Assembly (NCBI RefSeq): GCF_001187435.1
Contig: NZ_LFXA01000014.1
Span: 62,001-126,000, forward strand
Direction of reading: 5' to 3'
Origin: Streptomyces caatingaensis
GTDB taxonomy: Bacteria; Actinomycetota; Actinomycetes; Streptomycetales; Streptomycetaceae
DNA length: 64,000 bases
Below, in pieces: positions 50,200 to 58,843 of the stretch. Position 1 is the stretch's first letter, and each line of letters starts with the position of its first letter. The notes under the pieces are model-generated. The model did not search any database. It saw nothing but the letters and a program-made list of their open reading frames with translations, and was not told the DNA's origin. The position numbers were made by a program, and so were the translations under genes.

Positions 50200-51492
50200 G
50201 TGATCGGTGAGGATGTGCGGGTGGCCGAACTCCTGAACCCGGCGGACCCCGCCTTCGCGCGCGACCCCCACCCGTACTACGCGCGGCTGCGCGCCCGCGG
50301 CCCCGCCGCGCGGGTGGAGCTCGCCAACGGCACGCACGCCTGGCTCGTCACCGGCTACCGGGAGGCCCGGGCCGTCCTCGCCGACCCCCGCTTCTCCAAC
50401 GTCCCGCCGCGGCGCGCCGGACGGCCCAAACCGGACTCGCCCGCCGAACGCGCCCGGGCCTGCCTCGCCCGCCACATGCTCAACTCCGACGCCCCCGACC
50501 ACACCCGGCTGCGCCGCCTGACCACGGCCGCGTTCACCCCCCGCCGCGTGGACGCGCTGCGCCCGCGCATCGAGCGCCTTGCGGCCGGGCTGGTGGCCGG
50601 CCTGGCCGCAGAGCTGGAGCGCCACGGAACAGCCGACCTCGTCGACGCCTTCGCCTTCCCCCTGCCCGTCCTCGTGATCGGCGAAGTGCTGGGAGTGCCC
50701 GAAGCCGACCGGGCCGACCTGCGCGAGTGGACCTACCGCGTCGGATCGCCCGCCGACGCGCTCGCGCCCGGCGCCGTGGACGAGGCGTGGTCCGCCCTCC
50801 ACGCCTACTTCACCGCCCTCATCGCGGAGAAGCGGCGCGCCCCGGGCGGCGACCTCTTCAGCGCCCTGGTGCACGACACCGACGAGGGCGGGCTCGACGA
50901 CGCCGAACTCCTCGCGATGGCCTTCCTGTTGCTGTTCGCCGGCTACGAGACCACCATGAACCTCCTGGCGTCCGCCGCGCTCCTGCTGCTCACCCACCCC
51001 GGCGAGCGCGCCGCGGCCCTGCGCGGCGGGCCCCGGCGCTGGGCCGCCGTCGTCGAGGAGACGCTGCGGCACGCCAGCCCCCTGGAGGGCACCACATGGC
51101 GGCGCACGACCGAGCCGGTGGACCTCGGCGGGGGAGCGGTGCTGCCCGCCGGCGCGTCCGTCCTCGTCGTCCTCGCGGCCGCCAACCGCGACCCGCGGCA
51201 CTTCCCCGACCCCGACGCCTTCCGCCCCGGCCGCCAGCTCCTCGGCGGTGAACGCCCGGCGCCGCACGCCGCGTTCGGCCACGGGCCGCACTTCTGCCCC
51301 GGCGCCCGGCTGGCCCGGCTGGAGGCGGCGATCGCCCTGCCGCTGCTCTTCGAGACCTTCCCGCACCTGACCCTCGCCGCGGATCCGGACGAACTCCCTT
51401 ACCGGCCCGGTCTGTTGGTGCGGGGCCCGCGCCGGGTTCCGGTCACGCCGGGCCCGCGGGGCGGGGTGACCGGATTGCCGGGCCGGCCCTAA
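50200..51492 (+). CDS. Cytochrome P450
   Basis: A 430-residue soluble bacterial P450. The oxygen-binding I-helix reads LLLFAGYETTMNLL, the K-helix ExxR is in VVEETLRHASPLEGTTWRRT, and the heme-ligand loop is FGHGPHFCPGARLARLEAAI with the axial Cys. An early segment has the C-helix HTRLRRLTTAAFTPRRV. It fits the CYP105/107-like secondary-metabolism type, but the clan is not certain. GTG at 50200 is the start; AGGA lies upstream. It is followed 11 bp later by a GPP34 gene. No ferredoxin is adjacent. Confidence 0.9.
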   Translation: MIGEDVRVAELLNPADPAFARDPHPYYARLRARGPAARVELANGTHAWLVTGYREARAVLADPRFSNVPPRRAGRPKPDSPAERARACLARHMLNSDAPDHTRLRRLTTAAFTPRRVDALRPRIERLAAGLVAGLAAELERHGTADLVDAFAFPLPVLVIGEVLGVPEADRADLREWTYRVGSPADALAPGAVDEAWSALHAYFTALIAEKRRAPGGDLFSALVHDTDEGGLDDAELLAMAFLLLFAGYETTMNLLASAALLLLTHPGERAAALRGGPRRWAAVVEETLRHASPLEGTTWRRTTEPVDLGGGAVLPAGASVLVVLAAANRDPRHFPDPDAFRPGRQLLGGERPAPHAAFGHGPHFCPGARLARLEAAIALPLLFETFPHLTLAADPDELPYRPGLLVRGPRRVPVTPGPRGGVTGLPGRP

Positions 51493-51503
51493 CCTCGGGA
51501 AGT

Positions 51504-52118
51504 ATGACCGCCGCCGCCCACGGCCGTTCCAGCATGGCCGAGGATCTGATGCTGCTCGCCCTCGAACCCGGGTCCGGCCGCGTGCGCGGCCGGCTGCGGA
51601 CCCGCTACGCGCTGGCCGCCGCGGAACTGATGGAGAGGGAGCTCACCGGGAGCGTCCGGCCGGAGGCCGACGGCCGCAGGGTCGCGGTCACCGGATCCTC
51701 CGGCACGGCCGGCCGGGCCCTCACCCGCAGGTGGCTGGCCCGCCACGCCCGGGGCGGCGCGATCGCGCGGTACGGCGACCACCTGGCCGCGCGCGGACTG
51801 GTGCGGGCCCGGCGCCGCCGCCTCGCGGGCGTCCTGCCCGTCACCCGCTACCCGCTCCTCGGGCACGACGCCGTCGCGGAACTGCGGTCGCGGATCGAGG
51901 CGGCGGCACAGGGGGACGCCGACGCCACCGCCGACCTCCGGGCCCTGCGGCTCGGCGCCCTGCTGGCGGCCGTCGGGCTCGACGGCCCGGTCTTCCCCGG
52001 CCCGGCCTTCCGCGGTCTGCGCCGCCGGCTCGCCGAACGGGCCGCCGCGGACTGGGCGGCCCGCGAGGCGCGGCGCGCGCTGCGCGCGGCCATGGCGGCG
52101 GCCTCCGGCGGCGGGTGA
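51504..52118 (+). CDS. GPP34 (GOLPH3-like) phosphoinositide-binding family protein
   Basis: A 204-residue, mostly helical protein. Family segments are SMAEDLMLLALEPGSGRVRG, LAAAELMERELTGSV with DGRRVAV, and HLAARGLVRARRRRLAGVLP with RYPLLGHDA. These match actinobacterial GPP34 proteins, relatives of the eukaryotic Golgi lipid-binding protein GOLPH3, whose bacterial role is unknown. It follows the P450 gene by 11 bp on the same strand and may be in an operon with it. Basic residues in the loop may bind membrane lipids. Confidence 0.85.
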   Translation: MTAAAHGRSSMAEDLMLLALEPGSGRVRGRLRTRYALAAAELMERELTGSVRPEADGRRVAVTGSSGTAGRALTRRWLARHARGGAIARYGDHLAARGLVRARRRRLAGVLPVTRYPLLGHDAVAELRSRIEAAAQGDADATADLRALRLGALLAAVGLDGPVFPGPAFRGLRRRLAERAAADWAAREARRALRAAMAAASGGG

Positions 52119-52146
52119 CCGCGCGGGACGCCCCGGGCGTGCCGGT

Positions 52147-52341
52147 TCACATCGGCCGCGGACGTCCCCTCGTGTCCTCCGCCTCGCTCTTGCGGTCGCC
52201 GCGCTCGCGCAGCCGGCGCGCCCGCTCCTGGAGGCGCTCGCGTTCGCCCGGATCCTCGGTCCGCCGCGCCCGCTCGTCCAACTGCCGGGCCTTGTCGCGG
52301 ATCTGCTGAGCCTTCTCGGCGCTCTCGTCGGCGTCGCCCAT
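52147..52341 (-). CDS. DUF6381-like small charged helical protein
   Basis: A 64-residue protein consisting of one long charged helix (SAEKAQQIRDKARQLDERAR, then GERERLQERARRLRERG). It resembles the DUF6381 group of small Streptomyces proteins, which often accompany stress-response genes. GGGAG precedes the ATG at good spacing. It lies 28 bp from the GPP34 stop on the opposite strand and 93 bp from the penicillin-binding protein stop. Function unknown. Confidence 0.75.
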   Translation of the reverse strand: MGDADESAEKAQQIRDKARQLDERARRTEDPGERERLQERARRLRERGDRKSEAEDTRGRPRPM

Positions 52342-52433
52342 GGTCACTCCCGGTGATGCGGAACGTGCGATAGAGACCTCCCGACAGCCAAGCACGAACC
52401 GGGCGGGCCCGCACGCCCAGGGCGCGACGGCGC

Positions 52434-54524
52434 TCACCGGGAGTGCGACGAGCCGTGCCGCCCGCTCCGCCCGGGCCCGTGCGCGGCCTCCCGCACGGCC
52501 CGGCCCCCCGACGCCAGCCGGCCCGCCGGCTCCCCCTCCAGCGCGCCCTCGACGGCGTCGCGCCACACCGGCCCGGCCAGGGTGCCGCCGAACGCCCGGT
52601 CCACCACCTCGCCGCCCACGCTCTGCCCGTCGAGGTCCCGGGGCCGGGCCGGGTCGCCGACGACCACCGCGCCGGACAGTTCGGGGGTGTAGGCGGCGAA
52701 CCAGACCTGCCTGCTCGATTCGGTGGTGCCCGTCTTGCCCGCGCTGTCGCGGTCGGTGAGCGCGGCGGGCCGCCCGGTGCCGTCCTCGACGACGCCGCGC
52801 AGCATGCCGGTCACCGCGTCCGCCGTGCCGGCGGACATCGCCCGCCGGCAGCGGGACGGCGGCCCCGGCAGGGTGCGGCCCCCGGGGGTGCGCACCGAGA
52901 GGACGGCGACGGGGGAGCAGTACGTGCCGTGGGCGGCGAAGGCCGCGTAGGCGCCCGCGACGTCCAGCGGCGTGAGGTCGTTGCTGCCCAGGGTGAGCGA
53001 GGGCACCACCTGCAGGGGGCTGCCGTCGGCCCGGGCCGTGACGCCGAGCCGGCCCGCCATGGCGGCCACGTCGCACAGCCCGGTGTCGGCCTCCAGCCGG
53101 GCGAAGTAGGTGTTGACGGACTGGGCCATGGCCTCCGGCATGGTGTACGGGCCGGTCAGCGACCGGCTGTCGTTGTGGACCTCGCCGGCCTCGGGGAAGT
53201 CCCGCCCCCGGCAGTCCCTCATGGCCGGCCACGGCATGGCGTACGGCGAGGGGTACGTGCGCGAGGGCCGGATGCCGTTCTCCAGGGCCGCGGCCGCGAC
53301 GACCGGTTTGAAGACCGAGCCCGTCGGGAAGCCCAGGCCGCCGCCCATCCGCCTGCCGACGGCGAGGTTGATGTGCGTCCGGTGGGCCCCCAGGCCGTAG
53401 TCACGGCTCTGGCCCATCGCCAGGATCCGCCCGGTGCCCGGCTGGACCACGGCCATCGCGGCGGCCGCGTCGTCGGTGGGCAGGACGTGCGAGGTGACGG
53501 ACCGGTGCAGGGCCCGCTGGGCCTTCGGCGACAGCGTGGTGCGGATCTCCAGGCCGCCCCGCTGCCACAGGGCCTGCCGCTGCTCCGCCGTGCCGCCGAA
53601 CGCCGGGTCGGCGAGGACGGCCCGGCGCACGTAGTCGCAGAAGAACCCGGCGCCGTCGGCGGCCGCGGCGCAGCCCTGGCGCGGCGCGCTGACGCGCAGG
53701 CCCAGGGGCGTGCCGATCGCCCGCCGCGCCTCCGCCCCGGTGACGGTGCCGTAGCGGGCCATCGTCCGCAGGACGGTGTCGCGGCGTTCCCGGGCCTCGC
53801 GGGGATGGGTGACGGGGTCGTACGCGGTCGGCGCCTGGACCAGTCCGGCCAGCAGCGCGGCCTGCGGCAGGGACAGGTCGGCGGCGTGCACGCCGAAGTA
53901 CCGTTCCGCCGCGGCCTCGACGCCGTACGCCTGCTCGCCGAAGAAGGCGATGTTGAGGTAGTCGGTGAGGATGTCGTCCTTGGAGCGGGTCTTCTCCAGG
54001 CCGATGGCGTACCGCAGTTCGCGGATCTTGCGGTCGAGGGTCTGGCGGCGGGCCCGGCGCACGGCCGCGGCGTCGTCGCCCGCGGCCTCCACGAAGACGT
54101 TCTTCACATACTGCTGGGTCAGGGTGGACGCGCCCTGGGTGACGCGGCCGCGGCCCGCGTTGGTGCCGAGGGCGCGCAGGACGGCCCGGGAGTCGAGGGC
54201 GCCGTGCCGGTAGAAGCGGTGGTCCTCGATGTCGACGATCGCCCGGCGCATGACCGGGGCGATCCGGTCGCCGGGCACGACGGTGCGGTCGCGGGCGTAC
54301 ACCGTCGCGACGAGGCCGCCGTCGGCGTCGTAGATCCGGGAGGACTGGGTGAGGGCGGACGTCCGCAGGGCGGCGGGCAGGGCCTCGAAGTCCTCCGCGG
54401 CGGTTCTGGCGTACGCCCCCAGGGGGCCCACGACGGGCAGGGCGGCACCGGCGGCGAGGAGCCCCGCGAGGAGGGCGGTCGCCACGAACTGGCAGACCCG
54501 GAGCGGGCGTGCGACGGAGGGCAT
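52434..54524 (-). CDS. Bifunctional class A penicillin-binding protein
   Basis: A 696-residue peptidoglycan synthase anchored by one N-terminal transmembrane segment (VCQFVATALLAGLLAAGAAL). The glycosyltransferase domain has IVDIEDHRFYRHGALDSRAV and TQGASTLTQQYVKNVF. The transpeptidase domain has the three motifs FPTGSVFKPVVAAA (nucleophile Ser about residue 403), MAQSVNTYF and SAGKTGTTESSRQVWFAAYT. ATG at 54524 is preferred because the membrane segment follows directly; it has no Shine-Dalgarno, and TACGGT 6 nt upstream suggests a leaderless transcript. Divergent from the phospholipase gene. Confidence 0.9.
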   Translation of the reverse strand: MPSVARPLRVCQFVATALLAGLLAAGAALPVVGPLGAYARTAAEDFEALPAALRTSALTQSSRIYDADGGLVATVYARDRTVVPGDRIAPVMRRAIVDIEDHRFYRHGALDSRAVLRALGTNAGRGRVTQGASTLTQQYVKNVFVEAAGDDAAAVRRARRQTLDRKIRELRYAIGLEKTRSKDDILTDYLNIAFFGEQAYGVEAAAERYFGVHAADLSLPQAALLAGLVQAPTAYDPVTHPREARERRDTVLRTMARYGTVTGAEARRAIGTPLGLRVSAPRQGCAAAADGAGFFCDYVRRAVLADPAFGGTAEQRQALWQRGGLEIRTTLSPKAQRALHRSVTSHVLPTDDAAAAMAVVQPGTGRILAMGQSRDYGLGAHRTHINLAVGRRMGGGLGFPTGSVFKPVVAAAALENGIRPSRTYPSPYAMPWPAMRDCRGRDFPEAGEVHNDSRSLTGPYTMPEAMAQSVNTYFARLEADTGLCDVAAMAGRLGVTARADGSPLQVVPSLTLGSNDLTPLDVAGAYAAFAAHGTYCSPVAVLSVRTPGGRTLPGPPSRCRRAMSAGTADAVTGMLRGVVEDGTGRPAALTDRDSAGKTGTTESSRQVWFAAYTPELSGAVVVGDPARPRDLDGQSVGGEVVDRAFGGTLAGPVWRDAVEGALEGEPAGRLASGGRAVREAAHGPGRSGRHGSSHSR

Positions 54525-54748
54525 GACAGGACCGTACACGGAAAGTCTGAGAATTCCCTCAACTGCCGTTCTATATCCGGCAATTCCCGTCACCCGCGGC
54601 CGCTTCCCGGTCCCGCCCAGGCACCGCTTCCGGCCGTTCTGGCGCCCGGCGGCCTCCCGACGGCTGACGGAGGAGGGTCCGTCTTGTACACACGGAGCCA
54701 CTCGGTGTGCGTCGGCGCACTCCCGACCCTCTGCCACGAGGTGACAAC

Positions 54749-57205
54749 ATGGCCGAGTTATCCCGGAGACGGCTCCTCGGATCGGCGCTGGGCGCGAGCG
54801 GTCTGGCCGCGGTGTCCTCCCTCTTCCCGTACCACCTCGGACGCGCGGTGGCCCGGCCGGCCAAGCGGCTGAGAAGCCTGGACGAGATCGAGCACGTCGT
54901 GATCCTCATGCAGGAGAACCGTTCGTTCGACCACTACTTCGGCACCCTGCACGGGGTCCGCGGCTTCGACGACCCGGACGCGGTGACCCTGCCGGACGGC
55001 CGCTCCGTCTTCCACCAGCCCGACCCCGCCAACCCGGAGGGCTACCTGCTGCCCTTCCACCTCGACACCCGCACCACCAGCTCGCAGGCCATCCCCTCCA
55101 CCAGCCACGCCTGGACCGTCCAGCACGCCGCCGTCAACGGCGGGAAGATGGACAACTGGGTGCCCGCGCACCGCAAGGCCGACGGCGAGAAGCGCGGCCC
55201 CTACACGATGGGGTACTACGAGCGCGACGACATCCCCTTCCACTTCGCGCTCGCCGAGGCCTTCACCCTGTGCGACGCCTACCACTGCTCCGTACTCGGC
55301 CCGACCTGGCCGAACCGGCTCTACCTGTGGACGGGGACCATCGACCCGGGCGGCCGCCACGGCGGACCGGTCACCAGCAACGACATCCCCCGGCCCTTCC
55401 GCTGGACCACCTACGCGGAACGGCTCACCGCCGCCGGCGTCTCCTGGCACGTCTACCAGGAGGAGGACGACTACGGCTGCAACCCGCTGGAGTTCTTCCA
55501 GGCCTTCCAGGACGCCGGGCCCGGCGACCCGCTGTACGAGCACGGCCTGACCATCACCTCGGGGGAGGGCTTCGCCGACGACGCGCGTGCCGGCCGGCTG
55601 CCGACCGTCTCCTGGATCGTCCCGGCCTCCCCCCAGTGCGAACACCCCGACTACCTGCCCGCGGCCGGCGCCGACTTCCTGGCCCGGCAGCTCGACGCGG
55701 TCGCCGCCAACCCGGCGGTGTGGGACAAGACCGTCTTCATCATCAACTACGACGAGAACGACGGCCTGTTCGACCACGTCGTCCCGCCGATGCCGCCCCC
55801 GGGCACCCCCGACGAGTTCGCCCGCGGCGCGCCCATCGGCGCCGGGATACGGGTGCCCTGCTTCGTCGTCTCGCCCTGGAGCCAGGGCGGCTACGTGGCG
55901 GGCGAACCCTTCGACCACACCTCCGTCCTGCGGTTCCTGGAACGCGTCACCGGGGTGCGCGAACCGAACATCAGCGACTGGCGCCGGCGCACCTTCGGCG
56001 ACCTCACCTCGGCGCTCGGCCTCCCGGCGGGCCGGCCCTTCCCCCGGCTCCCGGAGACCCGGGGTCCGCTCTGGCGCGCGGAGCACGACGTCGCCACGCT
56101 GCCGCCGGCGGCCTTCCCCGGCGAGGACCAGGAACCGCCGCACCAGGAGGAGGGCGTCGCGGCCGCCCGGCCCCCGGCGGCGTCCGGCGAGGCCGGGAAG
56201 CTGCGCGGTGCCCGCCCGTACGGCAGGAGCCGGCTCCTCGACGGCAGCAGCGGCGGCACGGGGGCCGTCTTCCCCCGCATCCAGGAGTCCGTGCCGAAAC
56301 GCGCCCCGGCCAAGGGAGTTCACGTCTACGCGGCCGGCATCGTCAGCAACACCGTCTCCGTCGTCGACGCGACGACCCACAAGCTCGTCGCCGCCGTCGA
56401 CGCCGGCATCAACCCGTACGGCATCGCCCGGACCCCCGACGGGCGCAAGCTCTACATCACCAACTCCGGTGCCGCCGACGTCTCCGTGCTCGACACCGCG
56501 CAGGGCCGCATCGTCTCCACCGTCACGGTCGGCCTCTACCCGCACGGGATCGCCGTCTCGCCGGACGGCGCGTACGCCTACGTGGCCGACACCGGGCCCG
56601 ACGGCCCCGGCGGTTCCACGTCGGTCTCCGTGATCCGCACCGCCACCGACAAGGTGACCGCGACCTGGCACACCGGCCCCGGCCCCCGCGCCGTCGCCCT
56701 CGCCCCCGACGGCCGGACGCTCTACGTGGCCTGCGCCGACGGGCTGTTCGTCGTCGACACCGGCCACGGCGCCGTCCGGACCCGGCACCCCGGGCAGGCC
56801 CGCGCGGGCGGCCTCGCCGTCCATCCGGACGGCAGCCGGGTGTACGTCGCCAACACCTGGGACGACACCCTGTCCGTGCTCGACGCCCGGGGCGGCGGGG
56901 TGCGCGCGGCCCTGCGCGTCGGCCGCAACCCCTGGCAGGTCGTGCCCGCCCCGGACGGCGGCCGGGTCTACGTCACGAGTGCGAACGACGACACGGTGAC
57001 CGCCGTGGACGCCGACGGCCGTCGCGTGCTCGGCACCGTACGCGTCGGGCACGTGCCGACGGGCATCACCGTCGCCGGCGGCACCCTCTGGGTGGCGACG
57101 AACGCCTCCAGCACGCTCGACGCGGTGGACGCCGCATCCCTCGCCGTGGTGGCCCGTACGCCGCTGGGGCTGGCGACGTCGCCCAGCGGGGTGGCGGTCG
57201 TCTGA
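54749..57205 (+). CDS. Tat-exported phospholipase C fused to a YVTN beta-propeller
   Basis: An 818-residue exported protein. A twin-arginine signal (LSRRRLLGSALGASG) leads to a phosphoesterase domain of the bacterial phosphatidylcholine phospholipase C / acid phosphatase family (EHVVILMQENRSFDHYFGTL near residue 51, VLGPTWPNRLYLWTG, VFIINYDENDGLFDHVVPP). From about residue 521 it has YVTN-type propeller repeats (IVSNTVSVVDATTHKLVAAV, then LYITNSGAADVSVLD and further copies). Family members normally end after the esterase part. GAGGTGA precedes the ATG. A strong terminator follows at 57221. Confidence 0.88.
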   Translation: MAELSRRRLLGSALGASGLAAVSSLFPYHLGRAVARPAKRLRSLDEIEHVVILMQENRSFDHYFGTLHGVRGFDDPDAVTLPDGRSVFHQPDPANPEGYLLPFHLDTRTTSSQAIPSTSHAWTVQHAAVNGGKMDNWVPAHRKADGEKRGPYTMGYYERDDIPFHFALAEAFTLCDAYHCSVLGPTWPNRLYLWTGTIDPGGRHGGPVTSNDIPRPFRWTTYAERLTAAGVSWHVYQEEDDYGCNPLEFFQAFQDAGPGDPLYEHGLTITSGEGFADDARAGRLPTVSWIVPASPQCEHPDYLPAAGADFLARQLDAVAANPAVWDKTVFIINYDENDGLFDHVVPPMPPPGTPDEFARGAPIGAGIRVPCFVVSPWSQGGYVAGEPFDHTSVLRFLERVTGVREPNISDWRRRTFGDLTSALGLPAGRPFPRLPETRGPLWRAEHDVATLPPAAFPGEDQEPPHQEEGVAAARPPAASGEAGKLRGARPYGRSRLLDGSSGGTGAVFPRIQESVPKRAPAKGVHVYAAGIVSNTVSVVDATTHKLVAAVDAGINPYGIARTPDGRKLYITNSGAADVSVLDTAQGRIVSTVTVGLYPHGIAVSPDGAYAYVADTGPDGPGGSTSVSVIRTATDKVTATWHTGPGPRAVALAPDGRTLYVACADGLFVVDTGHGAVRTRHPGQARAGGLAVHPDGSRVYVANTWDDTLSVLDARGGGVRAALRVGRNPWQVVPAPDGGRVYVTSANDDTVTAVDADGRRVLGTVRVGHVPTGITVAGGTLWVATNASSTLDAVDAASLAVVARTPLGLATSPSGVAVV

Positions 57206-57220
57206 CGGGCCGCCGGTGAT

Positions 57221-57261
57221 CCCTCGGCGCCGGGGCGGGGGTGTGACCCCGGCGCCGAGGG
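57221..57261 (+). terminator. Terminator hairpin downstream of the phospholipase gene
   Basis: CCCTCGGCGCCGGGG (57221-57235) and CCCCGGCGCCGAGGG (57247-57261) form a perfect 15-bp stem with an 11-nt loop, 16 bp after the stop codon. Confidence 0.85.
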
Positions 57262-57317
57262 CCTCCGCGCCGCGATGTCCGCCACGGCGGACCGGCGGGG
57301 CATGGCCCGGAGCATGG

Positions 57318-57339
57318 TTCTCTGACTAAAGTCAGAGAA
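57318..57339 (+). promoter_or_regulatory. Palindromic operator overlapping a leaderless start
   Basis: TTCTCTGACT and AGTCAGAGAA are perfect 10-bp arms around AA, and the last base is the A of the ATG. TAAAGT (57327-57332) inside the palindrome can serve as a -10 element 6 nt before the ATG. A bound MarR-type dimer would cover both promoter and start codon. Confidence 0.8.
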
Positions 57340-58274
57340 TGAATGCTGAACGGGAAGCCGGGCAGATCGCCCGGGTCCGGCGGTTCAACCGCACCGTCAC
57401 CGAGCGCGTCGGCGTGCTCCACGACCACTACCTCGGCCGCGACCGGCCCGTCGGAGAGGCCCGCCTCCTCTGGGAGATCGGCGACGAGGGCCGCGACGTC
57501 CGGGGCCTGCGCGACCGCCTCGGCCTCGACTCCGGCTACGTCAGCCGGCTCCTCCGCTCCCTGGAGGCCGACGGACTGGTCACCGTCGGCACGGCGCCCG
57601 GGGACCGGCGCGTGCGCACCGTCCGCCTCACCGAGGCCGGCCGCGCCGAGCGCGCCGCGCTCGACACCCGCAGCGACGCCCTCGCCGGCTCCCTCCTGCG
57701 GCCGCTCAACCCCGCCCAGCGCGCCCGCCTCGTCACCGCCATGGCCGAGGTGGAGCGGCTGCTGACCGCCGCGACGGTCGTCCTGGACACCCTCGACCCC
57801 GGCCACCCCGACGCCGTCCACTGCCTGCGCGCCTACGCCGCCGAACTCGGGGAGCGCCTCGACACCGGCTTCGACCCCGCCCGCAGCCTGCTGCCCGACC
57901 CCGGCGAACTCCGGCCCCCGCACGGCCTGTTCCTCGTCGCCCGGCTGCACGGCGACCCCGTCGGCTGCGCCGGCCTCAAACTCCCGCCCGGCGCCCCGGC
58001 GGAGGTCAAACGCATGTGGGTCGCGCCGGACGTCCGCGGCCTCGGCCTGGCCCGCCGCCTCCTCGCCGAACTGGAATCCCGCGCCGCCCGGCACGGCAGC
58101 ACCCTCCTGCGCCTGGACACCAACAAGGCCCTCACCGCCGCCCTCGGCCTGTACCGCGCCTACGGCTTCGAGGAGGTCGAGGCGTTCAACGACGAGCCGT
58201 ACGCCCACCACTGGTTCGAGAAGCGCGTCGCCCCGCCCGGGGCGGGGCCGGACGTCAGCGTCCCCGCGCGGTGA
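57339..58274 (+). CDS. MarR-type regulator fused to a GNAT acetyltransferase
   Basis: A 311-residue two-domain protein. The N-terminal winged helix reads EARLLWEIGDEG, LRDRLGLDSGYVSRLLRSLE and TVRLTEAGRAER. The C-terminal GNAT domain begins near HGLFLVARLHGDPVGCAGLK and has the acetyl-CoA loop MWVAPDVRGLGLARRLLAEL, then LYRAYGFEEVEAFNDEPYAH. Such fusions may acetylate a ligand or a partner and control nearby genes. The start codon is leaderless and overlaps a perfect palindrome, implying autoregulation. Its 3' end overlaps the convergent macrodomain gene by 20 bp. Confidence 0.9.
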   Translation: MNAEREAGQIARVRRFNRTVTERVGVLHDHYLGRDRPVGEARLLWEIGDEGRDVRGLRDRLGLDSGYVSRLLRSLEADGLVTVGTAPGDRRVRTVRLTEAGRAERAALDTRSDALAGSLLRPLNPAQRARLVTAMAEVERLLTAATVVLDTLDPGHPDAVHCLRAYAAELGERLDTGFDPARSLLPDPGELRPPHGLFLVARLHGDPVGCAGLKLPPGAPAEVKRMWVAPDVRGLGLARRLLAELESRAARHGSTLLRLDTNKALTAALGLYRAYGFEEVEAFNDEPYAHHWFEKRVAPPGAGPDVSVPAR

Positions 58275-58764
58275 ACGCCTCGTACGCCCGCTCGTCGAAG
58301 AGCACGAACCGCACCTCCTCGACCTCCGTCCGGGTGCCGCGCACCGTCTCCACCGCGATCCGCGCGGCGTCGTCCAGCGGCCAGCCGTAGGCGCCCGCCG
58401 ACACGGCCGGGAACGCGACCGTACGGGCGCCGAGTTCGTCGGCCGCCCTCAGCGACTCGCGGTAGCAGGAGGCCAGGAGGGCGGAACGGTCCTCGGCCGC
58501 CGACCAGCGGGGCCCCACCGTGTGGATCACCCAGCGGGCCGGCAGACGGCCCGCCGTCGTGGCGACCGCGCGGCCGGCCGGCAGACCCCGGCCGTAGCGG
58601 GACGCGCGCAGGTCGCGGCAGGCCGCGAGGATCTCCGGGCCGCCCTTGCGGTGGACGGCGCCGTCCACGCCACCGCCGCCGAGCAGCGAGGAGTTGGCGG
58701 CGTTGACGATGGCGTCCACGGCCTGTTCGGTGATGTCGCCCCGGACGAACGTGATGTCGGTCAT
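58255..58764 (-). CDS. Macrodomain protein (O-acetyl-ADP-ribose deacetylase-like)
   Basis: A 169-residue macrodomain. It opens DITFVRGDITEQAVDAIVNA and has the ligand loop ANSSLLGGGGVDGAVHRKGG, then LPARWVIHTVGPRW and FPAVSAGAYGWPLDDAARIA. These are the residues that bind ADP-ribose in YmdB/MacroD-type hydrolases. It may reverse ADP-ribosylation or act on O-acetyl-ADP-ribose. ATG at 58764 lacks a clear ribosome binding site. It ends inside the 3' end of the MarR-GNAT gene; acetyl-transfer and ADP-ribose chemistry side by side could be chance. Confidence 0.88.
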   Translation of the reverse strand: MTDITFVRGDITEQAVDAIVNAANSSLLGGGGVDGAVHRKGGPEILAACRDLRASRYGRGLPAGRAVATTAGRLPARWVIHTVGPRWSAAEDRSALLASCYRESLRAADELGARTVAFPAVSAGAYGWPLDDAARIAVETVRGTRTEVEEVRFVLFDERAYEAFTARGR

Positions 58765-58843
58765 GGGGACATCATCGGGCAGCGGGCGGACGCGTCGTAC
58801 GCTACCCGCCGGTGAAGGCGTCGACGTCGGGGAGAGACGGGCA

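Noticed and set aside
49963..51492. Biarylitide-type RiPP cluster (pentapeptide precursor plus P450)
   Set aside because: No M-x-Y-x-[YH] type mini-ORF was seen directly before the P450; the 59-residue frame has no matching core.
54758..57052. 764-codon minus-strand frame opposite the phospholipase gene
   Set aside because: It is Gly/Val/Asp-rich without motifs; the plus strand has a Tat signal, phospholipase motifs and propeller repeats.
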